Assembly: GCA_045863195.1 (NCBI GenBank) | Contig: BTUI01000008.1 | Span: 71,006-135,005 of the forward strand | Length of the DNA: 64,000 nt | From: W-Chloroflexi-9 sp045863195 | GTDB taxonomy: Bacteria > Chloroflexota > Dehalococcoidia > UBA2979 | Direction of reading: 5' to 3' | Part shown: piece after piece, positions 42,763 to 50,549 of the stretch | Position numbering within the stretch: position 1 is the first letter of the stretch | How the letters are laid out: each line of letters begins with the position of its first letter | Made by a program: the position numbers and the translations under genes | Notes under the pieces: model-generated | Database searches by the model: none | What the model was told of the DNA's origin: nothing | What the model saw: only the letters and a program-made list of their open reading frames with translations

Positions 42763-43590
42763 ATGCCCCACGTCGAGGTCAACGGCCTGTCGTTCTACGT
42801 GGAGAAGGACGGCAACAGCGGGCCGCCCGTGATCATGCTGCACGGCTTCACGGGGTCGCGGAGCACGTGGCTGTCGCTCATTCCGTACCTCTGGGCCGAC
42901 CACCGCCCGATTGCCATCGACCTCATCGGCCACGGCCGGTCCGCCTCGCCTGCCTCGGTGGAGGCGTACCAGATGGACCGCGCGGTCGATGACCTGGTCG
43001 GCGTGATGCGAGCGCTTGGCCACGAGCGCGCGGTCTGGCTCGGCTACTCGCTCGGCGGACGCACCGCGCTCAGCGTGTGGGCGCGCCACCCGGAGGCGGT
43101 CTCCGCGCTCATCCTGGAGGGCGCCAGCCCCGGCCTCGCCACGGAGCAGGAACGCGCCGAGCGACGCGCCGCGGACGAACTCCTGGCGCAACTCGCCGAG
43201 CGCGACATGGAGGCGTTCGTCGACCGCTGGCAGTCGATCCCGCTCTGGGACAGCCAGAAGAAGAACCTCTCGGACGCCTCGAAGGAGGCGCTGCGGCAGG
43301 GCCGGCTCGCGCAGCGTGGGGTGGGGATGGCGAACTCGCTGCGCGGGATGGGCACGGGGAGCCAGACGTGGGTGGGCGACCGCCTGGGCGAGGTGAACGT
43401 GCCCGTTCTCCTGATGGCGGGTAGTCTGGACACGAAATACTGCTCAATCGCCCGGGAGATGGCAGACGCCATGCCGGACGCGCGTGTACGGCTGATCGAG
43501 GACGCCGGCCACGCCGCCCACCTGGAGCGGCCCGCCGAGTTCAACGCGGCGGTGCTGGACTTCCTGCGCGAGGTGCGCCCGCGCCTCTAG
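42763..43590 (+). CDS. menH: MenH, SHCHC synthase (alpha/beta hydrolase)
   Basis: A 275-residue alpha/beta hydrolase that eliminates pyruvate from SEPHCHC. The nucleophile is S96 in GYSLGGR, the first strand ends with LHGFTGSRSTW, AIDLIGHGRS lies after strand 4, the acid is the aspartate in GSLDTKY, and the base is the histidine in EDAGHAAHLERP, all typical of MenH. A GGGAGG ribosome site precedes the ATG. Its place between menD and menA supports the assignment. Confidence 0.92.
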   Translation: MPHVEVNGLSFYVEKDGNSGPPVIMLHGFTGSRSTWLSLIPYLWADHRPIAIDLIGHGRSASPASVEAYQMDRAVDDLVGVMRALGHERAVWLGYSLGGRTALSVWARHPEAVSALILEGASPGLATEQERAERRAADELLAQLAERDMEAFVDRWQSIPLWDSQKKNLSDASKEALRQGRLAQRGVGMANSLRGMGTGSQTWVGDRLGEVNVPVLLMAGSLDTKYCSIAREMADAMPDARVRLIEDAGHAAHLERPAEFNAAVLDFLREVRPRL

Positions 43591-43611
43591 CGCGACTGGA
43601 CGAGGTAGGAC

Positions 43612-44517
43612 ATGGCCCGCGCCCGCACCCTTCCCGCCCCCGGTAGCCTCGGCGCATGGTTGCTGGCGACCCGCCCGCCCACGCTGACCGCCGCGATCGT
43701 GCCGGTCGCCGTGGGGACCGCCGTGGCCCTGCGCGACGGCTTCCGCGAACCGCTCGCCGCCCTCGCCGCCCTCGTGGGCGCGCTGGCGCTGCAGGTCGGT
43801 GCGAACTTCGCGAACGACCTCTCCGACTTCCGCCGAGGCGCGGACAACGACTCCCGCCTCGGCCCGCCCCGCGCGACGATGCTCGGGCTGCTGACGCAGC
43901 AGCAGGTCGTCCGCGGCATCCTCGCGTCGTTCCTGTTCGCGACGCTCGCCGGGCTCTACCTCGTGTACGTCGGCGGCTGGCCGATCATCGCCATCGGCCT
44001 CGCCTCCATGCTCGCGGCGGTCACCTACACGGGCGGCCCGTGGCCGTTCGGCTACCGCGGGCTCGGTGAGGTGTTCGTCTTCATCTTCTTCGGCGTCGTC
44101 GCGGTGGCGGGCACCTACTACGTGCAGGCGGGCGAGGTAAACGGCCACATCCTCGGCGCGTCCGTCCCGGTCGCCCTCACCGTCACCGCCATCCTCGTGG
44201 TGAACAACGTGCGTGACCTGGACACGGACCGCCTCGCTGGCAAGTACACGCTTGCGGTGTACCTTGGGCGGCGGATGGCGCGGACGGAGTTCGTGCTGGT
44301 GGTGATCGGCGCGTACGTCGCGGCCGCCTCGCTCTGGCTGGTCGGCGGGTTCGCGCCGTGGGTGCTGCTCTCCTGGCTCTCCTTCCCGGCCGCCGTGGTC
44401 CCGCTGATGGCGGTGCTGGCGCACACCGACGGCCCGACGCTGAACCGCGCGCTCCGCTCCACCGCGCGCCTCCACCTCCTCTTCGGCGTACTCCTCGCCA
44501 TCGGCCTGTCGCTCTAG
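43612..44517 (+). CDS. menA: MenA, 1,4-dihydroxy-2-naphthoate polyprenyltransferase
   Basis: A 301-residue UbiA-family integral membrane prenyltransferase with about eight to nine helices. It attaches the polyprenyl tail to DHNA, committing to demethylmenaquinone. The first aspartate-rich motif N68-D69-x2-D72 is in GANFANDLSDFRRG, and the second is in VNNVRDLDTD. RPPTLTAAIVPV in TM1 is typical. It begins 21 bases after menH. Confidence 0.93.
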   Translation: MARARTLPAPGSLGAWLLATRPPTLTAAIVPVAVGTAVALRDGFREPLAALAALVGALALQVGANFANDLSDFRRGADNDSRLGPPRATMLGLLTQQQVVRGILASFLFATLAGLYLVYVGGWPIIAIGLASMLAAVTYTGGPWPFGYRGLGEVFVFIFFGVVAVAGTYYVQAGEVNGHILGASVPVALTVTAILVVNNVRDLDTDRLAGKYTLAVYLGRRMARTEFVLVVIGAYVAAASLWLVGGFAPWVLLSWLSFPAAVVPLMAVLAHTDGPTLNRALRSTARLHLLFGVLLAIGLSL

Positions 44518-44526
44518 CGCCCGGCG

Positions 44527-45639
44527 ATGACGCCCCTCAACCCCGAGGCACCCGCGATCCGCCTACGCTGGCGGCCCTTCCGCCTGCCGATGCGTGCCCG
44601 CTTCGAGGCGGCCCACGGCGTGATGGCCGACCGCGAGGGCGTGCTGATCGAACTCACCGACGCGGCAGGACACACCGGCGTCGGCGACGCGATGCCGATC
44701 CCCTCGTGGGGGATGGGGACGGTCGCGGATGTCCTTGCGCTGCTCGAGGCGTACGGCGCTGCCGTGCTCGGCGACGCGATCCCCGCGACCGGCCTCGGTG
44801 TCTCCTCGCTGCGATGCGCGCTGGACGTCGCGCTCCTTGACCTGCGCGGGCGCGCGGCCGGGGTGCCGGTCGCGGCGCTGCTGAGCGGTGGGGAGCCCTC
44901 GCCGTGGGTGATGGCGAACGCGGTCATTGGCGGCGGGCGTGCCGCCGAGGTCGCGCAGTACGGCCGCGAGGCGCATGCGGCGGGGTACGGCGTCCTGAAA
45001 CTGAAGGTCGGCGTGGGGACGGTGGCGGAGGACATCCGCCGTGTCGCCGCGCTGCGGGACGCCAGCCCGGAGGCGCTCATCCGCCTCGACGCGAACGGCG
45101 CGTGGGACGAGGCGACGGCGCACGAGGCGGTCGCCGGGTTCGCGCCGTACGGCATCGAACTGCTCGAACAGCCGGTCGCGGCCACGGAGGTCGAAGCCCT
45201 CGCGCGCCTCAACGCCGCGGCGCCGTTCCCCATCGGCGCTGACGAGGTGGTGGGCGACCCGGCGCTCCTCGACCGGGTGCTCGCGGCGCGGGCAGCCTCG
45301 GTCGTCGTGCTGAAGCCGATGGTGCTCGGTGGGCTCACGGCTGCGCGCGCCGTCGCGGAACGTGCCGCCGCCCGAGGCATCGCGACGCTGGTCACGACGA
45401 CGTTCGACTCCTCCGTCGGGACGGCGGCGGCGCTGCACCTCGCGGCGTCGCTTCCGGCGGGGCCCGCGCACGGCCTGAGCACCGGCGAGCACCTCGCGGC
45501 CGACGTGGTCGCGACCACGCTCGTGCCGGTGCGCGGCCGGATGGCGCTGCCAGACGGCGCCGGGCTGGGCCTCGCGGTTGCCGAGGCCGCGCTGGAGGCG
45601 GTCGCGACCGGGCCGTGGGCCGCGGTGGAGGTGGCGTGA
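44527..45639 (+). CDS. menC: MenC, o-succinylbenzoate synthase
   Basis: A 370-residue enolase-superfamily dehydratase that turns SHCHC into o-succinylbenzoate. The acid/base lysines K158-x-K160 are in LKLKVG; the metal ligands are D188 (RLDANGAW), E214 (LLEQP) and D239 (GADEVV); K263 is in VLKPMVLGG. These positions match MenC/N-succinylamino-acid racemase subgroup members, and some of that group are promiscuous racemases. The men context fixes the role. It is nine bases after menA and one base before menE. Confidence 0.92.
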   Translation: MTPLNPEAPAIRLRWRPFRLPMRARFEAAHGVMADREGVLIELTDAAGHTGVGDAMPIPSWGMGTVADVLALLEAYGAAVLGDAIPATGLGVSSLRCALDVALLDLRGRAAGVPVAALLSGGEPSPWVMANAVIGGGRAAEVAQYGREAHAAGYGVLKLKVGVGTVAEDIRRVAALRDASPEALIRLDANGAWDEATAHEAVAGFAPYGIELLEQPVAATEVEALARLNAAAPFPIGADEVVGDPALLDRVLAARAASVVVLKPMVLGGLTAARAVAERAAARGIATLVTTTFDSSVGTAAALHLAASLPAGPAHGLSTGEHLAADVVATTLVPVRGRMALPDGAGLGLAVAEAALEAVATGPWAAVEVA

Positions 45640-45640
45640 G

Positions 45641-47152
45641 ATGACCAGCACCGACCCCCTGCGCGTGGACTTCCGCGACTGGGTCGCCTTCCGCGCGACC
45701 ACGCACGCGGACCACCTGTCGATCGAGTGCGGCGACGAACGCCTGACGTACCGCGACCTCGACGCGCGAGTGGGCCGTACGGCGGGCGCGCTCCGCGCGC
45801 TCAGCGTGGCGGAGGGCGAGCCGGTCGCCGTGCTGATGGGGAACGGCGTCCCCATCGCCGTGTTCGCACACGCGGTCCCCCGCGCCGGCGGGCTGTTCAT
45901 GCCGCTCAACGCACGCCTTTCCGCAGGGGAACTTGCCTACCAGTTGCGCGACGCGCGCGTCCGCTTCCTCGTCGCGACCGCGGAGTACCTCGATGCGGCC
46001 CGGGAGGCCTCGGCGGAGGCGCCGGGCGTGGAGGTGCTGGCGGCCGAGGAGGCGCGCTGGTCGGCGGGGACGCCGCTGGCCGGGCCGTCCGACGTGGAGG
46101 CGGACCGCGGGCACAGTGTCATCTACACGTCCGGCACCACGGGCCGTCCGAAGGGCGCCGTCCTCACGCACGGCAACTTCACCTGGAGCGCGGTGGCCTC
46201 CGCCGCCAACCTCGGCGTCCGCGAGGACGACCGCTGGCTCGCGTGCATGCCGCTGTTCCACGTCGGCGGCCTCTCGATCCTCCTGCGGTCCGCGATCTAC
46301 GGGACAACGGCGGTCATCCACGATCGATTCGACGAGGTGCGCGTGAACCGGGCGCTGCGCGAGGAGCGGATCACGCTCCTCTCCGTCGTGGCGACGATGC
46401 TCCAGCGCATGTTCGAGGCGGACGCGCTGCCGTACCCCTCCACGCTGCGCGCGGTGCTGCTTGGCGGCGGCCCCGCGCCGCGACCGCTGCTGGAAGCCTC
46501 ACGTGAGCGCGGGATGCCGGTGCTGCAGACGTACGGCCTGACGGAGACGGCGTCCCAGGTGGCGACGCTCTCGGAGGCGGACGCGCTGCGGAAACTCGGG
46601 TCCGCGGGCCTGCCGCTGCCGTCCGCGACCGTGCGGATCGAGGTGGACGGCCGCACGGCAGCGCCGAACGAGATCGGCGAGATCCTGGTGTCGGGCCCCA
46701 CGGTCTGCGCGGGCTACCTCCACCGGCCGGACGCGACGGCCGCCGCCATCCGTGACGGCTGGCTGCACACGGGCGACCTCGGCTACGTCGACGCGGAGGG
46801 CTACCTGTACATCGCCGACCGCCGCGACGACCTGATCGTGAGCGGCGGTGAGAACGTCTACCCCGCGGAGGTGGAGTCCGCACTCCTCGGACACGCCGGG
46901 GTCGCCGAGTGCGCGGTGGTCGGCGTGCGGGACGACCGCTGGGGGCACCGCGTGGTCGCGGTGGTCGTGCCGTCCGAGGTTGGTGTGACGGCGCCGGAGT
47001 TGACCGATTATCTGCGCGAACGGCTCGCGGGATACAAGGTGCCGAGGGCATTCGTCTTCCAGGCCGATCCGCTGCCCCGAACGGCATCCGGTAAGTTGCA
47101 GCGTCACCTCGTCCGTGCCGAGCAGATCGGACGCGCGTCGCGCGGCGGATAG
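45641..47152 (+). CDS. menE: MenE, o-succinylbenzoate-CoA ligase
   Basis: A 503-residue ANL ligase that activates o-succinylbenzoate with ATP and CoA. The P-loop is IYTSGTTGRPKGAV, the adenylate motif is LQTYGLTETASQV, the hinge is YIADRRDDLIVSGGENVYP, and the C-terminal catalytic lysine is in PRTASGKLQRH. It is shorter than fatty acyl-CoA ligases, and as the last men gene it is the expected activating enzyme. It starts one base after menC. The next enzyme, MenB, and the methyltransferase MenG are not in this window. Confidence 0.92.
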   Translation: MTSTDPLRVDFRDWVAFRATTHADHLSIECGDERLTYRDLDARVGRTAGALRALSVAEGEPVAVLMGNGVPIAVFAHAVPRAGGLFMPLNARLSAGELAYQLRDARVRFLVATAEYLDAAREASAEAPGVEVLAAEEARWSAGTPLAGPSDVEADRGHSVIYTSGTTGRPKGAVLTHGNFTWSAVASAANLGVREDDRWLACMPLFHVGGLSILLRSAIYGTTAVIHDRFDEVRVNRALREERITLLSVVATMLQRMFEADALPYPSTLRAVLLGGGPAPRPLLEASRERGMPVLQTYGLTETASQVATLSEADALRKLGSAGLPLPSATVRIEVDGRTAAPNEIGEILVSGPTVCAGYLHRPDATAAAIRDGWLHTGDLGYVDAEGYLYIADRRDDLIVSGGENVYPAEVESALLGHAGVAECAVVGVRDDRWGHRVVAVVVPSEVGVTAPELTDYLRERLAGYKVPRAFVFQADPLPRTASGKLQRHLVRAEQIGRASRGG

Positions 47153-47170
47153 TCCTTGCGAGGATGCGCC

Positions 47171-47190
47171 GGCTGCCCGTCCGGGCGGCC
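47171..47190 (+). terminator. probable terminator of the men operon
   Basis: A hairpin with an eight-pair stem including one G-U pair (GGCTGCCC with GGGCGGCC) and a four-base loop, 18 bases after the menE stop. No T tract. Confidence 0.5.
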
Positions 47191-47214
47191 ACCGGGAATA
47201 TTGCGGTCTCCCGT

Positions 47215-47220
47215 TATAGT
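47215..47220 (+). promoter_or_regulatory. candidate -10 box of the collagen-like gene
   Basis: TATAGT lies 63 bases before the GTG start of the collagen-like gene in an AT-richer patch. No matching -35 box at the usual spacing. Confidence 0.35.
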
Positions 47221-47283
47221 TCGCGCAACTCCATGGGGTGACGCCGGGTGCTGACCGCGTCACGCAACTGAAGGGCGGCTCGG

Positions 47284-48003
47284 GTGAGTCCACAACCACA
47301 ACCAACCATCACGATTCCCATCCCGAGGTTCCTCGCCTCGAGGAGCATCCGCCTGTTCATGGTGGCGGCGCTCCTGGTGGGGATCGGGCTGGGCAGCACC
47401 ACCGTGGTGCGCGCGTCCAACTCTGGCAACGTCATCGGGGCGTGTTACCACTCCAACGGCGGCGGAAATACTGGCCAGGTGCGCATTGTCCGCGACGCGT
47501 CCGACTGTCGTCGGGGTGAAACGTACATCCAGTGGAACCAGCAAGGCATTCAGGGTGAACAGGGCCCGCAGGGTGAACAGGGCCCGCAGGGTGAACAGGG
47601 CCCGCAGGGCGAACAGGGCCCGCAGGGCGAACAGGGCCCACAGGGCGTCCAGGGTGAGCAAGGACCGGCCGGCCCGGCTGGGGCTGACGGCGCTGACGGC
47701 GCCGACGGCGTTGCTGGCCCCGCTGGCCCCGCTGGCCCCGCTGGTCCGGCTGGCCCCGCCGGCCCCGCCGGGCCGAGCAGCCTGAGCGCGCTCGATGGCA
47801 CGCCGTGCCCCGGCCTGCCGGGCTACGTGGTGGACGTGAGGGTGCAGTCCGGCGTCGTCTCGATGGTCTGTGTCACCTCGACGTCTCCGGGAGGCCCCCA
47901 GGCGCCGTCCGACCCGACCTCGCCGCCGCCGGCTCCGTCACCGGGTGGTGGCAGTACGACCCCGCCTCCGCCGCCGCCGCCGCCGTCCGGGACCCTGCCC
48001 TAA
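47284..48003 (+). CDS. secreted collagen-like repeat protein
   Basis: 239 residues. A signal peptide or membrane anchor lies at about 20-45. A small two-cysteine module (SGNVIGACYHSNGG to IVRDASDCRRGETYIQWNQ) is the type that begins many bacterial collagen-like surface proteins. It is followed by about 26 uninterrupted G-x-y triplets (residues 88-165), first GEQGPQ units and then GADGAD and GPA units. A two-cysteine segment (TPCPGLPGYVVDV, SMVCVT) then leads into a proline-rich tail (TTPPPPPPPPSG). The GPA/GEQ-rich repeat should form a triple helix. The proline tail may span or attach to the wall. Function is probably adhesion or matrix. Confidence 0.82.
   Translation: MSPQPQPTITIPIPRFLASRSIRLFMVAALLVGIGLGSTTVVRASNSGNVIGACYHSNGGGNTGQVRIVRDASDCRRGETYIQWNQQGIQGEQGPQGEQGPQGEQGPQGEQGPQGEQGPQGVQGEQGPAGPAGADGADGADGVAGPAGPAGPAGPAGPAGPAGPSSLSALDGTPCPGLPGYVVDVRVQSGVVSMVCVTSTSPGGPQAPSDPTSPPPAPSPGGGSTTPPPPPPPPSGTLP
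47554..47643 (+). repeat. tandem 18-bp coding repeat, five units of GEQGPQ
   Basis: Five consecutive copies of an 18-base unit encode GEQGPQ with almost no change; only single third-position differences (ggt/ggc, ccg/cca) separate them. The near identity implies recent expansion or contraction by slippage or recombination. Confidence 0.8.
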
Positions 48004-48013
48004 CGGCGGGTGA

Positions 48014-48041
48014 CGGCATACCCCGCAAGCACGGGGAACAC
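48014..48041. other. solitary type I-E-like CRISPR repeat sequence
   Basis: On the minus strand this reads GTGTTCCCCGTGCTTGCGGG followed by GTATGCCG. That matches the 28-29-base type I-E repeat pattern GTnnTCCCCGC...GCGGGG with the hairpin CCCCG/CGGGG and the flanking GTGTT. There is only one copy, with no spacer array and no cas genes in the window, so it is not a CRISPR array. It could be a relic, a binding site or coincidence. Confidence 0.35.
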
Positions 48042-48043
48042 GC

Positions 48044-48069
48044 AGAGGCGGCCCATCCGGGCCGCCTCT
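48044..48069. terminator. bidirectional terminator, collagen-like gene / 48094 gene
   Basis: A perfect 11-bp stem (AGAGGCGGCCC with GGGCCGCCTCT), a four-base loop ATCC, and a pyrimidine/T-rich tail CTCCTTCTTT on the plus strand. It lies between two convergent genes. Confidence 0.75.
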
Positions 48070-48093
48070 CTCCTTCTTTGGGGAGCCCCTCGG

Positions 48094-48711
48094 TCAGGCC
48101 GGCGGCGGCGTGTCCGTGCAGGCGCGCCAGGCGTGCGCCAGCATCCTCCGGGCGAACGCCGCGCCGGGGCAGTGGTTGCGGACGGGGTGCGCCTCGAACG
48201 TGCCGTAGTAGCGAGTGAAGAGATCGCGGTCGTCCGCCAGCGCGGCGAGGCCGTCCCGGTACGCCGACACCTCGCCGCCGCGCGGCGCGTAGTCGTCGCC
48301 CACCTCCGGCGCGCTCCAGATCACGGCTTCGAGGATCGCGCGCACGGAGTCGATCCCCGTGCGGATCTCCGCCAGCCGCACGTCCGGGATGCCGAGGCGT
48401 TCGCCGGCCTCGCGGCAGGCCTGGTGCATCGAGGCGTGCCACGCATCGATGCGCGGCGTGCCGGCGGGCAGCGTCGCCGCGAGCGCCTCGTAGCGCGCCA
48501 CCACGGTCGCCTCGTCGAACAGCTCGGGCACCTCGTCGAGGAGGGCGAAGAGGCGCGGCGCGAAGCCCGCCTCGAACTTGGAGACGAGCATCTCCTGCTC
48601 GGTGACGCGCACCAGGCGCCGCCACTCGGGGACGCCGACCTCCTCGCGCAGCCAGGCGCGCAGGCGGGCCTCGGTGGCGGCGAACTCCGGGGTGTCCGGC
48701 TCCATCTCCAT
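48094..48711 (-). CDS. conserved-looking hypothetical cytoplasmic protein
   Basis: 205 residues, mainly helical by composition, with no signal peptide and no family I recognise. Features: an acidic N-terminus MEMEPDTPEF, WRRLVRVTEQEMLVSKFEAGFAPRL, and a C-terminal RNHCPGAAFARRMLAHAWRAC with two cysteines. It ends close to the bidirectional terminator and is divergent from the PHP-hotdog gene. The start is at 48711; the frame continues upstream without another plausible start. Coding support comes from third-position G+C and the clean gene-sized frame between terminator and promoter. Confidence 0.55.
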   Translation of the reverse strand: MEMEPDTPEFAATEARLRAWLREEVGVPEWRRLVRVTEQEMLVSKFEAGFAPRLFALLDEVPELFDEATVVARYEALAATLPAGTPRIDAWHASMHQACREAGERLGIPDVRLAEIRTGIDSVRAILEAVIWSAPEVGDDYAPRGGEVSAYRDGLAALADDRDLFTRYYGTFEAHPVRNHCPGAAFARRMLAHAWRACTDTPPPA

Positions 48712-48731
48712 GGCGGCGAGTATGGCGCGCG

Positions 48732-48759
48732 TTGACGTGGGGCGCTCGCATGCGAGAAT
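48732..48759 (+). promoter_or_regulatory. promoter with palindromic operator before the PHP-hotdog gene
   Basis: TTGACG (48732-48737) and GAGAAT (48754-48759) form a -35/-10 pair with a 16-base spacer. A perfect 12-bp palindrome CTCGCATGCGAG (48745-48756) sits across the spacer and into the -10 box, a classic repressor position. The regulator is unknown. Confidence 0.5.
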
Positions 48760-48801
48760 CCGCCCCGCTACCCGACTGTGCACAGCGGGGAAGGGATGAA
48801 C

Positions 48802-50013
48802 ATGCCGCTGGACGATCAGCACACCTACCTCGACCTTCACGTCCACTCCACCGACGGCTCTGACGACGCCGGCGGGACGGTGGAGGGCTACCTGAAGTGG
48901 GCCGCGGCCAAGCGGAAGCAGGGCTTCCGCATCGATGGCTTCGTGCTCACCGAGCACCGCAACTACGCGCCCGACCGGGATTACTCCGAACTCGCTGCGC
49001 GGTACGACACCGTCGTCCTCCGCGGGGTGGAGGTGGAGACGGACATTGGCCACGTGCTGGTGTTCGGCGCCACGCCGGAGTTCTTCCAGCGCTTCGACGT
49101 GTCGAGCATTTCGCTCCCGTACCGCGAGGTGTTTCGGGCGGCGTGGGAGGTCGGCGGCATCGCCGTCGGCGCGCACGCGGGACGTCCGCACATTGGCGTG
49201 GTCGACCACGTGGAGGAGCGGAACGTCAGCCTGGAGGACGTCCGCGTCATCGAAGGGTTGAACGGCGGAAGCAGCGACTTCGAAAACGCGCGCGGCCACG
49301 ACCTGGCACTGGCGCACGGCCTCCGCGAGATCGGTGCGTCCGACTCGCACTTCGTCACCGGCCTCGGGCGGTGCATGACCCGCTTCGAGGGCTCCGTCCG
49401 CACGATCGAGGACCTCGTCGCTCGGCTGCGTGACCCGTACGCCGTGTTCACGCCGGTGCGGCTGGAGGAGACGCAGGAGGGCGCGCACATCGCCGACCGC
49501 CCCACCGTGGCGCAACTCGTGCCGTTCAGCAGCCGCCAGGGCGACCTCGGCGGCGACGCGATCGAGTACGACCGGTCCGCCGTGGGCCGGGAGGTGCACG
49601 CGGGCCGCTTCGAGGTGACGCGCGAGAGCATCGCGGCGTACTGCGAGGCGCTCGAGGAGACGAACCCGCTGTACACGGACGAGATGGCGGCGAAGAGCGG
49701 CCCGTACAAGGGGATCGTGGCGCCGCCCGGCCTGCTGCAGACGGTGCGGATGTCGCCGCCTCCGGATCCGGGGATCGACTTCGGCACCTCGTTCATGGCG
49801 GGCTCGCGGCAGGAGTACTTCCTGCCGATGCGGCCCGGCGACGTGATCGATGGCTACGCCTCCGTGAAGGAGGTGTACGAGAAGACCGGGCGCAGCGGGC
49901 GGATGATCTTCGTGGTGCGCCGCACGCGGTATGTGAACCAGCACGGCGAGAACGTGGCGGCGCTGGAGACCTCCATGGTCCACCGCCAGACGAAGGCCGT
50001 GGAGGGCGACTGA
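48802..50013 (+). CDS. PHP-domain phosphoesterase fused to a MaoC-like hotdog domain
   Basis: 403 residues with two unrelated domains. Residues 9-215 are a PHP metal-hydrolase domain: H13-x-H15 in DLHVHSTDGS, E51-H52 in LTEHRNY, E78 (VEVET), H125 (GAHAGRPH) and D181-x-H183 (ASDSHF) are the expected metal ligands. Residues 262-400 are a MaoC_dehydratase-N-type hotdog fold (EVTRESIAAYCEALEETNPLY, LPMRPGDVIDGYASV). PHP and hydratase domains are not normally fused. ATG 48802 has GGGGAAGGG at 6 bases; ATG 48796 is the alternative. The gene overlaps the next hotdog gene by one base, giving the second half of a hydratase dimer. Substrate unknown. Confidence 0.8.
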   Translation: MPLDDQHTYLDLHVHSTDGSDDAGGTVEGYLKWAAAKRKQGFRIDGFVLTEHRNYAPDRDYSELAARYDTVVLRGVEVETDIGHVLVFGATPEFFQRFDVSSISLPYREVFRAAWEVGGIAVGAHAGRPHIGVVDHVEERNVSLEDVRVIEGLNGGSSDFENARGHDLALAHGLREIGASDSHFVTGLGRCMTRFEGSVRTIEDLVARLRDPYAVFTPVRLEETQEGAHIADRPTVAQLVPFSSRQGDLGGDAIEYDRSAVGREVHAGRFEVTRESIAAYCEALEETNPLYTDEMAAKSGPYKGIVAPPGLLQTVRMSPPPDPGIDFGTSFMAGSRQEYFLPMRPGDVIDGYASVKEVYEKTGRSGRMIFVVRRTRYVNQHGENVAALETSMVHRQTKAVEGD

Positions 50014-50483
50014 TGACGACCGAGTACCTCACCGGCCAGCGCTACTTCGAGGATGTCGCCGTGGGCGACGAGTACGAGGTGCACCAGCACCCCACGACCG
50101 AGCACGTGCTGGCGTTCCTGAACAGCAACAACGGTCGCAACGCCCCCGGCGACGGCCGCTTCTCCAACAACGCGGACGCGCGCCGCATGGGCCTCGAGCG
50201 GCCGATCGTGCCGGGGACGATGTCCACGGCGATGATCACGCGCATCGTCACGGACTGGATGGGCCCGCTGGGGCGCATCGTCTCGATCGACGTGTCGTTC
50301 CGGCGGCCCGTGCTCCACAACGACGAGTTGCGCTGCCTGGCGACGGTGATCGACGCGGCGGACGACGCGCTCGAGGCCGGCGGCCCGGCGATCGTGAAAC
50401 TGGACGTGGTGCTGGAGAACGACCGCGGCGAGCGCCCCGTGCAGGGCACCGCCGAGGTCGAGTTGCCCCGCCGAGCCGAGTGA
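50013..50483 (+). CDS. MaoC-like hotdog protein, partner of the PHP-hotdog fusion
   Basis: A 156-residue single hotdog domain (ERPIVPGTMSTAMITRIV, IVSIDVSFRRPVLHNDEL). It corresponds to the C-terminal half of two-part hydratases whose N-half is the FAS1-like fold fused in the preceding gene. The usual D-x4-H dyad is not seen in place; the GLERPIVPGTM loop has proline where active MaoC has histidine. The TGATG overlap and lack of spacer indicate a stoichiometric heterodimer. Reaction unknown: an acyl-thioester hydratase or a non-catalytic lipid/CoA binder. Confidence 0.75.
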   Translation: MTTEYLTGQRYFEDVAVGDEYEVHQHPTTEHVLAFLNSNNGRNAPGDGRFSNNADARRMGLERPIVPGTMSTAMITRIVTDWMGPLGRIVSIDVSFRRPVLHNDELRCLATVIDAADDALEAGGPAIVKLDVVLENDRGERPVQGTAEVELPRRAE

Positions 50484-50500
50484 CCGTGCGCTGGATGAAC

Positions 50501-50530
50501 GAAGGGGGCGGCCCGGCGGCCGCCCCCTTC
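50501..50530. terminator. strong intrinsic terminator between convergent genes
   Basis: A perfect 12-bp stem (GAAGGGGGCGGC with GCCGCCCCCTTC) and a six-base loop, between the MaoC gene and the end of the DsbA-like gene. The flanking GAA/TTC ends give a short T run on either strand. Confidence 0.75.
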
Positions 50531-50549
50531 GCGTTGTGCGCGTTGATCC

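Noticed and set aside
47554..47643. Tandem 18-bp units as a CRISPR array
   Set aside because: There are no spacers, and the units are in-frame collagen GEQGPQ codons.
48712..49983. N-terminal extension of the minus-strand frame that contains the 205-residue protein
   Set aside because: It is antisense to the PHP-hotdog gene and crosses its promoter. Only the part from 48711 down has a plausible start.
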